Source of the DNA: Agapetus fuscipes
Lineage: Eukaryota; Arthropoda; Insecta; Trichoptera; Glossosomatidae
Reading direction: 5' to 3'
DNA length: 64,000 bases
NCBI GenBank assembly: GCA_951799405.1
Contig: OX637343.1
Location: 2,170,001 to 2,234,000, forward strand
Shown here piece after piece: positions 22,901 through 30,914 of this stretch; position 1 is the stretch's first letter; each line of letters begins with the position of its first letter. The position numbers were made by a program, and so were the translations under genes. The notes under the pieces are model-generated. The model was not told where the DNA came from. It made no database searches and saw only the letters and a list, made by a program, of their open reading frames with translations.

Positions 22901-24131
22901 TTGACTTAAGGGTTAGTATGAGGCTTACCACCCATATCGCATAAATGGGTTCACTTAACAAATGTGTCCCCTGTTTCTGAAAAAGTCAGCAAAAGTTGCA
23001 GGGCTTATGGTCATGAGAGGCTGAAATTTTTATTTGTAAATACACATGCAGCATTTGTAAGCGCAAACTCACTCGTGTCTCCGAAGAGGAGTGCATTGAA
23101 TATGAATTATAAATGTTAATGCGTCTATGCAACTTAGATTGTATATTGTAATAATACTTTAAAAAAATTAAATGCTGCAATAAGTACGGTTTCATATAAA
23201 AAGTTGACCTAATCGATCGTCATTATTTCTAAAAAATACATGTTATAACTGGTTGAAGTATAATTTTGAAATAAATAAAGAATATAGGTAGGTACTCAAC
23301 GGAATTCAACCGAAAAAGAATCGACTTGGCAATGGCAACGATGGCAACTTTGAAGTGCTGGCAATTTATTTGAAATTCGAATGTCAAAATGAGTTTTGTG
23401 TCTCGCATAGGTTTTACATAAAAAGGTGTTGTGATTGATCATGTTTATTTATTTAAAAAACAACAATTTAAAATCTACTAATGATGAGGAAGCACATCCC
23501 AAGTCCTGAACAATATTTGTTGTGAATATGACGTGCATCTGTTCAGGAGTTCTTCAGTTTGAATGCCATTAACGCACAACTATTTTGTATGGGGAGGCCG
23601 TTGCATTTTATATTATAGGGGGATATCAGAACATGAATATGGATATCTTACTCTATAATAATATTATTAGGATGATTTATTTGGTGAGCGCTGGTTTTGT
23701 ATGAATCACACCTCAAGAGCCCTCTGCGAGCTTGATCGTCGCTATAGAAAGCGTCAATTCCCAAGCGAGACTCAGTTGCTGTATAGCTGGATGAACCTTT
23801 GGTGTCCAGTCTTTGGTAAAAATATTTGAATTTTTCAACCCAGCGAAGAGCATATTTGAAAATGTAAATGGTATTTTTTTTTGTGCTCCCCCGGGATTCG
23901 AACCCATAACCTTACATTTATGAGTCCAAAGCGTTACCACTAGATGATGGACCAGTCAAAATAGTTAATAAGAGCAGCTTATTTTCATTTCAGATAAGAC
24001 TCCAGAGGGCCAGCACCGCTATGAGGACGCTGGAAGTCACCAGCAACCAGCTGGCCGACAAGTTGACCATCTCGGCTTGCAGCGGCGACATCCCCGACAT
24101 TAAAATACCAACAGAAAATCAATCCGCATAG
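13925..24131 (+). CDS. Blos3: BLOC-1 subunit 3 (Blos3), 5 exons
   Basis: Subunit of BLOC-1, the cytosolic complex that helps make lysosome-related organelles. Coding exons: 13925-13999, 14091-14163, 15719-15829, 16343-16452 and 23994-24131; GT-AG junctions with matching phases give 168 residues. The N-terminus is acidic and serine-rich with two similar stretches, GEASESDGED and GEAPESDE, like the GEAAETDSE repeats of vertebrate BLOC1S3. The middle contains YDSLLHKKL followed by the helical stretch beginning EYNASLHTN. The last exon encodes RASTAMRTLEVTSNQLADKL and ends with a PDI motif close to the stop, as in the human protein. The short third exon is symmetric (phase 1 to phase 1), so skipping it would keep the frame; I include it because its SLLHKKL matches human SLLQLRL. 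The last intron is 7.5 kb and packed with transposons. AATAAA polyadenylation signals lie at 24231 and 24275. Confidence 0.82.
14230..14845. repeat. Repeat H (14555-14840) and unassigned flank in Blos3 intron 2
   Basis: 14555-14840 matches 45860-46190 in opposite orientation: CACTTATACCTCCTCCTC, GGCAACTCGTAGAACGGCTC and CCAAACTGCCCGCTTATGG. The first 300 bp hold nothing recognisable apart from a short piece (CGCCCATGTCTGCGATGGGC) related to repeat G. Confidence 0.55.
14845..15135. mobile_element. MITE P, copy 1, with homopolymer G/C runs
   Basis: About 290 bp with terminal inverted repeats GGCCGTCCATAAATTACGTC / GACGTAATATATGGACGGCC. Three internal runs of C (10 or more). A second copy lies at 36513-36810 in the other orientation. 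Confidence 0.85.
15415..15668. mobile_element. Penelope-like remnant with inverted ends and a hammerhead-like core
   Basis: Inverted arms of about 48 bp (GATGATGATGATAAGGATG at 15425, complement at 15650) enclose CCTGAAGAAGTCAGTTG... and ...ACTGACGAAACGTAGC at 15529-15566. That text has the layout CTGAAGA, 6-bp stem GTCAGT/ACTGAC, GAAAC. It sits 50 bp before Blos3 exon 3. Penelope origin is inferred from the similar remnants at 32.0 and 59.3 kb. Confidence 0.5.
16000..16342. repeat. Rep1 5' fragment then unassigned sequence
   Basis: 16000-16064 is the first 65 bp of Rep1 (ACTTATAGGTTGGTATGCGG). The remaining 270 bp up to Blos3 exon 4 contain nothing I recognise. Confidence 0.6.
16630..16965 (+). 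mobile_element. LINE 3' fragment, family Q
   Basis: Readable C-terminal text: RWFRHIERMNEERLTKKVY, GCRGRGRPRKVWMEQI, then ACMKKVMTLEEMKEVCKDRK. This is the usual tail of insect non-LTR reverse transcriptase proteins. 5'-truncated; followed by a T-rich stretch. Confidence 0.8.
16985..17245 (-). repeat. SINE C copy (reverse)
   Basis: Reverse-strand B box GGTTCGATCCCCGC at about 17170-17190, a TGACCCTGGTTCAACAGATG segment in reverse, an AT-rich palindromic middle, and a T-run at the left end that is the poly-A tail in reverse. Confidence 0.75.
17325..17575 (-). repeat. Rep1 copy (reverse)
   Basis: Full length; 5' end CCAACCTATAAGTCAAGGAA at 17556-17575. Stands head to head with the next copy. 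Confidence 0.85.
17630..17890 (+). repeat. Rep1 copy (forward)
   Basis: Starts TTCCTTGACTTATAGG, ends CAGCTTAGATTAGATTAGA. About 55 bp of AT-rich sequence separate it from the reverse copy before it. Confidence 0.85.
18360..18615 (-). repeat. Rep1 copy (reverse)
   Basis: Starts with TCTAAATCTAAATCTAAGCTG, its reversed tail, and ends GTCAGCCGCATACCAATC. Confidence 0.8.
18860..19155. repeat. Two partial Rep1 copies, head to head
   Basis: 18870-18970 is reverse (GGCAAAGTGAACCATTTTCT); 18965-19150 is forward (CCAATGTCACCCCTGTTGC to TTTGCAACTTAGATTA). Their 5' ends meet without spacer. Confidence 0.7.
19151..19852. repeat. About 700-bp foldback palindrome (MITE U, long form)
   Basis: Arms of about 330 bp run from AAGGCGTGTTATAAAGCTAA to the complementary TTAGCTTTATAACACGTC, with a centre near 19495 (AATTAAAATTTAATTCATTT). 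Arms differ at scattered positions. Inner text TGCCGTTTTTGTTTCTTACAC is shared with the 240-bp foldbacks at 25.9 and 57.4 kb. Confidence 0.85.
19853..20505. other. Mostly unassigned Blos3 intron sequence
   Basis: AT-rich. About 20280-20360 (CCCTAGCAGGAC..., ATGTGCAGACCTCATTACG) matches fragments at 54.65 and 60.45 kb. Nothing else recognised. Confidence 0.4.
20506..20865 (+). repeat. Two tandem Rep1 copies (forward), diverged
   Basis: 20510-20705 and 20710-20865; the second has TATACGTTGGTATGAGGC and CCCTGTGTCAGGGAAGG. Confidence 0.75.
20870..21290. repeat. Tandem repeat, three units of 142-146 bp
   Basis: Each unit holds TTGGTAGGTTAATAAAAGTA, CAAAATAAAGCAC and TTAGGTTTTTATTCCG. Later units differ by few bases, so the array is young. 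Confidence 0.88.
21290..21945. repeat. Two copies of repeat K plus microsatellite
   Basis: Repeat K (CATGTTTATTTATTxAAAAAACAACAA to TATGGGGAGGCCGTTG) at 21330-21500 and 21720-21925; a third copy is at 23395-23625. Between them is a GATA run (21505-21548) and a stretch (GGAATTCAACCGAAAAAGAA) repeated at 23300. Confidence 0.8.
21950..23165 (+). repeat. Tandem array of three units of about 400 bp containing Rep1-like sequence
   Basis: Unit starts lie near 21952, 22345 and 22756 (spacing 393 and 411 bp). Each begins GCCACAACTATATGTTAGCG and includes a diverged Rep1 (CTTGACTTATAGGTAAGTAT, AATGGTTCACTTGAC). The repeat K copies at 21.7 and 23.4 kb flank the array, suggesting a larger duplicated block. 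Confidence 0.85.
23166..23640. repeat. Repeat K copy and duplicated flank
   Basis: 23270-23395 and 23395-23625 repeat the sequence at 21565-21925, with the GATA run missing. Confidence 0.8.
23655..23965 (-). repeat. SINE A copy (reverse), full length
   Basis: Body GAGCCCTCTGCGAGCTTG...CCAGTCTTTGGTAAA, then the reversed tRNA-like head with B box GGGATTCGAACCC at about 23890 and A box region CCACTAGATGATGGACC. Ends 30 bp before Blos3 exon 5. Confidence 0.8.
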
Positions 24132-24660
24132 CAACACTGAATCGAAAACAACAAGTTCCTATATTCCATACATGAGTCGGACAGAAACTAAGTCGGCAAT
24201 CAAAGGTTTTTTCTAAAATTATAAGAATTAAATAAATGGAAAGACAGGAAATGACATTACCTGTGTTTCCTTGTAATAAATAATCTTGTTTTAAAAAAAA
24301 ACAACCTAGATTGCCGAATTAGGTTGTATGCAACTCACTTGATGGTTATTCCTTTTGATTATTTTTAAGTATTTAAAGCAATATTATTGATAAGTAAAGA
24401 TAATAAATAATTCCAGTATATACCATACTTATAAAACTTAGTTCACTTTGCCAATGGCATCCCTGTTTCAGAGAAGGTCGCTAAGAGTTGCAGGGCTTAT
24501 GTTCATTTGAGATTGGGTTTTTGTGTTGTAGGTTCACATGCGGCATGCATAAGCGTGAAATTATATGTGTCTGCTTATGGAAATTCATGTTATATGAATC
24601 TTAAATCCAATATATTATCTTTGCAACTTAGATTATAGAAGTATGTATGTAAGTATATTT
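24132..24660. repeat. Blos3 3' UTR, then Rep1 copy (24425-24640, forward)
   Basis: AATAAA at 24231 and 24275 fits the end of Blos3. The Rep1 copy lacks its first 30 bp and ends TTTGCAACTTAGATTATAG. Confidence 0.7.
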
Positions 24661-24664
24661 CGTT

Positions 24665-24860
24665 GGTGTTATGGCCGCGGGGATCAAGTCAGGTTATTTA
24701 GAACCGGATAACGTTGGTTCGAACCCCTCAACTATAACTTCGACCCTGGTTCAACAGATGCCGTTGCATGCACACAAGCTTCTGCTTATGCATGAAGACA
24801 ACTGGCCAGGCAAAATAGGTTGGTGGATTGCATTCCTTTCCACAAATCTATTTAAAAAAA
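24665..24860 (+). repeat. SINE C copy (forward)
   Basis: tRNA-like head with GGATCAAGTCAGGTTATTTA and B box GGTTCGAACCCC, then GACCCTGGTTCAACAGATG, TTGGTGGATTGCATTCC and a poly-A tail. Confidence 0.8.
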
Positions 24861-25009
24861 AAAAAACAAAAAAAGTAATAAAGCTCCAACTTACATGTGA
24901 CTGCTTATGGGCATATATTTTACATGAATCCTAAATGTAGATATATGTTAGCAATTTCGCAGGATGGCGTCGCGACCATTTTCCCTGGCAATAGATGTAG
25001 GCATATTGC

Positions 25010-25256
25010 TGCCTTAGTTCTTGTTTACCGTATACGCCATTGAGAAAATTTTACATGAGCAATGTTTGCATGTGTACTGGACCAATGTGTCTTATAAAAA
25101 CAAGAAATTTATTTTAAAAATATTTAAAAGAACTCTCACATTATTGAGTTTTACGGTTTTTCTTAGCTCAGATTGTGTAGAATTTGATTCATAAGACAAC
25201 TGCATGAAAAAGTCATATTTGACAAGATTGGCGTGTACGGTAAACAAGAACTGGGG
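25010..25256. mobile_element. Foldback MITE with 24-bp inverted ends
   Basis: AGTTCTTGTTTACCGTATAC (25016) and its complement GTGTACGGTAAACAAGAACT (25233) bound about 235 bp of AT-rich sequence without coding potential. Confidence 0.7.
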
Positions 25257-25384
25257 GAGCGATATGTAGATTTGGTGAGGAGAAATTTATATTTTTTACT
25301 TTTTTTAACTAGCCAGTAGAATTCAAATGAAGGTTTATTTTTAAGGTTTTGTTGTTTTCTTATACTTAAATGTTATTTATTACT

Positions 25385-25640
25385 CGTATTCCTTGACTTA
25401 TAGGTTGGTATGAGGCTGACCACCCATACTGTAAAAAATGGTTCACTTTGCCAATGTCACCCCTGTTTCAGGGAATTTCGGCAAGAGTTGCAGGGCTTAT
25501 GTTCATTTGAGGTTTGGATTTTATTTGTAAGTACACAATCAGCATTTGTAAGCGCGAACTACACGTGTTTGTTTGTGGGCATACATCTGAGAGCTTTGAA
25601 TGAATATATCCTTGCAACTTAGATTATAGATTATAGTAAA
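25385..25640 (+). repeat. Rep1 copy (forward), full length
   Basis: TTCCTTGACTTATAGGTTGG to GCAACTTAGATTATAGATTA. Nearly identical to the copies at 17.3 (reverse) and 31.7 kb, so this subfamily is young. Confidence 0.9.
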
Positions 25641-25743
25641 ACATCACATAAATTCAGTAACAGACATCCACAAAAATGTGAAATTAGTAAAAAAAAATAA
25701 TAGATATGTATGAGGGTGTGTATGGATGTTATAAAAATGGTAT

Positions 25744-25885
25744 AGGTCGTGTCACATAAAAAGGACGCTAGCAGCGAGCTGCACAGTAGGCGATTTATCG
25801 GACTTTTTGGTAGTTGCGCGACTGTGACCCATGCGCAAGCACCCCCCCCACTACCACTCAGCGTTATTTTTACATGACGCGACCA
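25744..25885. mobile_element. Short MITE, about 140 bp
   Basis: Ends GGTCGTGTCACATAAAAA and TTTTTACATGACGCGACC are inverted with three mismatches. Confidence 0.6.
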
Positions 25886-25890
25886 GTACC

Positions 25891-26128
25891 CTTAGTACGA
25901 GTTGCAAAACTTGAGTAAAGTAAAGTTTACGGAAAACATTAAAGAGTGATTTCTCCCAAAATCTGCCGTTTTTGTTTCTTACACTTTATGGTCTTAGCAA
26001 AAGTGTTACAGTGATGAAGAAAATCAAGTTCAAACAAACAAAAACGGCAGATTTTGGGAGAAATCACTCTTTAATACTTTCCGTAAACTTTACATTATTC
26101 AAGTTTTGCAACTCGTACTAAGGTTACT
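25891..26128. mobile_element. MITE U, short form (foldback)
   Basis: Arms of about 100 bp: TTAGTACGAGTTGCAAAAC... and the complementary ...GTTTTGCAACTCGTACTAAG. Same family as 57404-57645. Confidence 0.85.
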
Positions 26129-27235
26129 GTAGTCCTGTTGAGTTCAGAAGGGAACAGCAATTGAAAGACATTTTTGTCAACAGCATTATATATTATATTA
26201 TTATCATGATGTTTATAGTTAACATGAGATGTACAATAATTTTATTTGTTTGTTATTATTTAAAGATTAAAACATATAAAATCTACAAGTCTATTTACTA
26301 ATCTCTTTTGTTCCTGGCCATTTTTTTTAGTACAATAAAATTTGTTCTTTGGCGGCTGCAATAAAACTATTATTCTTTATGATAAGTTTTCATAGTATTT
26401 CTTTGTGAATACATCCGTTACATATGTTTACCACAGATGGTATCGATACCTTGAAGATAAAACTGAAAAAGTGGCATATTAAGCTAACATGGGTTTCCTA
26501 GATAAATGCACCTTTTCCCCTCCTATTTTCTACACTAAAAAAAGTGTGAAAATCATGTGGTGTACTAGTTTTTCATGAGCACTTCCTTATAGTTAGTTCA
26601 CTTACTATAAGAAATTCCACCCAATAATATGTAGTAACCATAATTTCTCAAATCTGTGGATCGGCATTTATTCAGTTTTACCTTTAAGGTGGCGATACAA
26701 AATTGCAAAATGTTGTGTCTGTGAAAAAATAACATTTGAAAATTCCCTACATCCTTTGATTAAAACAAAATGGCAGCTAAACAGAACAATCAAATGTGAT
26801 ATTTTTTTAAAATAACTAAATTAAAGGTGATGTATTTACTAACAATCTTCTCATATTAATAAATATTCTAGTATTTTTCTTTGACCAACATGAAAACAAT
26901 TAAATCATTATTTTTTACACAACCAAAAAGTCTTGGCGACATCAAAATATAATTATAAGCTACATTCACAAGTTGGATTTGCGTAAAAGATAACTTGCAT
27001 TAAAAAATATTGGGTTAAAATTTGTGACACACATATTACACAATCTAAAAAGCGGTAACTCAGTTGAAAATGCACAAAAGCTAATAAAAATCAGGGAATT
27101 TGGACTAATGTACTATCAGCCATCCTTAAGATAAGTTTTCCAAATGAAAATAACAAAAAAGCAACTCTTTATACCAAGACAAAGCCATCAAAAAGAGCTC
27201 TAATTTAATCAAACCAGTCACCCTCGGCAAAAAAA
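26129..27235. other. AT-rich intergenic sequence without recognised feature
   Basis: Between the convergent Blos3 and galectin genes. No open frame or repeat match apart from a short stretch around 26480-26560 similar to 51960-52060 in reverse. Confidence 0.4.
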
Positions 27236-27505
27236 GCCTAACGCTACGCTCGGCTGAAACCGGACCCAAATCAAAGATTGAAGAATCGATAAGAAGAGTT
27301 AACACAATGTTTGGAGAGTGTGCATTTGCAGTTGCTGGCCTGGAACCACCTGCCACATCATGTGAGAGAGCTAGAGGACCATGGAAAGTTCCGGAATGCA
27401 CTAAAGACAAGCAAATTTCTGGCATCATTTACACAAGCGCCCTTGGAGTGACTACATCACAAAACGGCGCTATAAAGAAATCATCAACTCATCATCGACT
27501 GCGGC
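27236..27505 (+). mobile_element. CR1-like LINE 3' end, family Y
   Basis: Codes for ...NTMFGECAFAVAGLEPPATSC and then frames matching HVRELEDHGKF and LKTSKFLALF at the 43.24-kb copy; ends in TCATCA units. Frameshifted. Confidence 0.7.
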
Positions 27506-28590
27506 AGCGGATCCCTGAAAAGCAACCCTGCAGTATGTTTTGATAGGCATATTTTTACAGACTATACAAGTACAATTACTCATCACAAAACAGGCCTATC
27601 AACTGGAATGTGGAAGGTACTTTTTAGAGTTTACAAAAAAAGAAATAAAATAATATTTTAAACATGTGTAAAAGTAAATTTTCCCTGCTTCTTAAATCAA
27701 AATACAGACCCGTATATATATGGTCTATTGGAACAAATATTCAGAGATACAGAATCATGAAATTTTCTATTAACTGAAAGTATTACTTATAAAATAACAG
27801 TATTGAGATTGCTTACATTTCAGATCTATATTTAATAATTATACTATTGTTGATCAAGGCTTGGTATTGTGAATTTAAAATATTTTGCTGAACTGCAATT
27901 TTCTCAATTTAATTTATAAAGATTCACTGCAAGAATTAAATTTTAAATTTGTTTTATTCTATGATTTTTTTTTTAATGTTTTTTTTTATTTTATGGTTAA
28001 TTTTTTTAAGGCATATTATGTAAATATTCATTTTCATCTAAATAGGTACAAAGTTGAAAATTAAAAGTCCTGTAGAACTAAAGACAGCAATCTAGGATTC
28101 AGAAAATAAAAACAGCTTTGTTTTCAATTATTTTGAGTAGGTATATTAAAAATACAACTGCTTTGCATCATCAGGGTGAAATTTAAAATACTCCAAGTAA
28201 TGGAAAACAAAGTTGTTTTTATATTTTTATCAGATTGATTACAAAGTGAATTTATTTATTTATTACAATCGCTACAATCAATAAAAATCTAGGATTTATA
28301 AAAAAAAAATCTAAATTTGAAATAAGACTTTTTCTCGGCATACAAACATCACAAACCTTTGCCACTAGGGCCCAAAAATATTAATTTGCTTTTTCCCTAG
28401 CAACTCAGTCGTGTGACAATGGAATTTGTGTGGACTCCATTGCTGCCTTTGTTTCTATAAAGCTCACAGGTAAGTGCAGATTTTGTTTTAGAATATTCCA
28501 GACAAAATGATGCAATAGCTGCTTTTAAACTTTTCCATTCTTATTCGCAATTTGTTTGATTTTGACTACAAAACTCTATTTTATAAAACT
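27506..28590. other. AT-rich intergenic sequence
   Basis: No coding or repeat feature recognised except a short piece at 28395-28450 (CCCTAGCAACTCAGTCGTG) that resembles the fragment at 60.46 kb. Confidence 0.4.
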
Positions 28591-28800
28591 ACGTCAGTAT
28601 AAAAAATTACGTAAAGTCACCTCGATTGGGTAACTTGAAAAAAAATGTACAAAAACTAAATCACTCTCTCGGTGCCCCGTTTTGTATTCCGTACATTTTT
28701 GGTGTCCGCAATTGAGGTGAGATTTACGCAATGCTTTATATTGGGGATACCAGTGGCGAAGGGTGCCATGCAAGCCGGCTTCCATGGGCTTCCCTTTTAA
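28590..28800. repeat. Repeat L, copy 1
   Basis: GTAACTTGAAAAAAAATGTA, TTTTGTATTCCGTACATTTT, then GGTGTCCGCAATTGAGGTGA. The second copy at 29205-29770 is split by an element F insertion. Confidence 0.75.
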
Positions 28801-28804
28801 AATG

Positions 28805-29025
28805 ATGTAACATACTGTAAAAAATGGTTCACTTTGCCAATGTCACCCCTGTTTCAGGGAAGGTCGGCAAAAGTTGTGGGGCTTATGTTCATTTGTGGTT
28901 TGGATTTTATTTGTAAGTACACATTCAGCATTTGTAAGCGCAAACTACACGTGTTGGTTTGTGGGCATACATCTGAGAGCTTTAAATGAATATATCCTTG
29001 CAACTTAGATTATAGATTATTAACA
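28805..29025 (+). repeat. Rep1 copy (forward), lacking its first 35 bp
   Basis: From ACTGTAAAAAATGGTTCAC to AACTTAGATTATAGATTA. Confidence 0.85.
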
Positions 29026-29204
29026 AAGTAGTTAACAAATATAGGCACAAAGTAAAAAGATACATTTAAAATCGAAGACACAATACGTATTTTTCCCCCA
29101 TTGAAACCATGCAGTCTACTTTATTATCATTTTTGCCTCATTTTAAACGGGAAATCGATGGGAATCAACTTGTATGGCACCTTCGCCACTGGTCAGTATA
29201 AAAC

Positions 29205-29770
29205 ATTTCGTAAGCTCACCTTGATTGCGTAACTTGAAAAAAAATGTACGAAAACTAAATCACTCTTTATGTGCCCCTTTTTGTATTCCGTACATTTTTG
29301 GTGTCCGCAGTAATGTAATTTCATAAAATGATAAACTACCTTTCAAAAAATGCATCTGCGTTTTAAAAAAAATTATATCTGGCTTAGTTTTTAAATTACA
29401 GCTCTGTTAAATTTGCCCCTTTTCGATTTCCGGTTAAACAGGTAATTTTTTTATTTAGGCGGATGTGACGTGAATGGATCTTACAATCTATGGAGTGTAC
29501 CGTTAGGTCTTCTAAGACCGACGGATCCATCTATGTAATTTTGACGTCACAGCGTGGGTAGCCGATCCCGCTGCGTTTTGGCAGAATTCAAATTCTCGAC
29601 ATTTTATTTTTGAAAATTATAGATGATATCTTTATGTTTACTACTTAAAAAATATATGGTTGTGATCCTTGAAATGTACTCTACACAACCATAGTATTTT
29701 AAATCGTTTTCCCCACCACTGCCATTACCCTATTGAGGTGAGATTTTCACAATGCTTTATATTCGCAATA
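29205..29770. mobile_element. Repeat L, copy 2, split by element F (29324-29735)
   Basis: Repeat L reads to GGTGTCCGCA at 29319, is interrupted by element F (copy of 4790-5218), and resumes TTGAGGTGAGATTTT at 29736. Comparison with copy 1 fixes the insertion point to within a few bases. Confidence 0.8.
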
Positions 29771-30055
29771 CAGAATAGTTTGTTTAATATTCATCAAGTA
29801 TTTATAAAAACATGTATTTGAGATAAAATTGAGATTCAATACTGTATGTATATAATAAATACTTTGGCAAGGGGTTACAATTTTTAGGCTTTTAAAACTC
29901 ACACAGCTTTATTCATTGTATTCGATAAACCAAAACCATTTTTTGTATGGAAAAGTGGTTTTAAACTGGTTAAGACATTTTTTAATGAATCCGGGGATAT
30001 GAGTTTGCACAGTGAGGCCCTTTTCACACACAGAACAATCCGGTACCACACCAGG

Positions 30056-30222
30056 GCTGGAAGTCTCATCACCACGGTAATTCTTACCTACGGAATATCG
30101 GTAATATTTGTATGAAGACTAATCAGCTGTTTACTAGCGGCCATCTTTATTGACAGGTCTTCATACAAATATTACCGATATTCGGTAGGTAAGAATTACC
30201 GTGGTGATGAGATTTCCAGGGC
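30056..30222. mobile_element. MITE S, copy 1 (foldback)
   Basis: Arms of about 65 bp: CTGGAAGTCTCATCACCACG and its complement ending CCAGG. Other copies at 34.2 kb (split) and 42.73 kb. Confidence 0.88.
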
Positions 30223-30544
30223 AGCGGGGGAAGTCTTGACGGCCGTCGGTAGATCTTACCATACCTATTTGAAGATAGGACGGAATAAAACATGGCGGCG
30301 CCTGAACAGCTGATCGTTAACGTGTGAAAAGGGAGAGAAAGCATCATACTTACAACCATTTTTTTCTTAGCAATCTCTTTTTTTGTCGGCTTAAAAGGAA
30401 AAGAAACGGCCTTTCAATAATTGTTAATTAACAAATTTAAAATTGAATTATCTATGAAGTTATACATTAAAAAGGTTTGTTAGTTTGATACATAATTACT
30501 TAGAGTGTGTTGTTTCAACATTAACTTAGTGTCTTTATTTTTTT

Positions 30545-30700
30545 TATATATATTTGTGAAGAGAAATTCAATTCACCAACGTATTTTGCCCGGCCAGAAA
30601 CATTGTCAATTAATAATTAATTCAATATCTAATGAACTATTAATTAATTTACTTTTGAACCAGGCTCAAAGTTTTGTCGATAAGCTTTCACAAAGTTTGT
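30545..30700 (-). repeat. SINE C copy (reverse), headless
   Basis: AATTCAATTCACCAACGTAT, the ATTAATTAAT-rich middle, and GAACCAGGCTCAAAG. Lies in the presumed galectin 3' flank. Confidence 0.7.
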
Positions 30701-30714
30701 CCGGCACTCCATAG

Positions 30715-30870
30715 ACAAACCAGGCAGAATGGGTTGGGTGTGAAAAGGGTGTTATCAAAATTGCAGCTCTGCATTAGCTTTAATTCCCGGATCCCGGAGA
30801 GATTGGTATACTGTTTTTGTCCGATGATTTACAAAGCTTTAAATGGTTATAAAGTCATCCAAGTTATTGC
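30715..30870 (+). mobile_element. Degenerate CR1-like LINE fragment (family X)
   Basis: Weak match to family X: CCGGAGAGATTGGTATACTG and GATTTACAAAGCTTTAAATGG correspond to PERVVY..CLMVYKA.NG. It lies just beyond the galectin stop. Confidence 0.45.
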
Positions 30871-30914
30871 TGAAACTACACACCCTTGGAGCATCTTCCT
30901 GGGATTCTGTAGGA

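Noticed and set aside
21950..23165. Regularly spaced repeats resembling a CRISPR array
   Set aside because: Units are about 400 bp and repeated in full, with no short repeat and unique spacer pattern, and the genome is eukaryotic.
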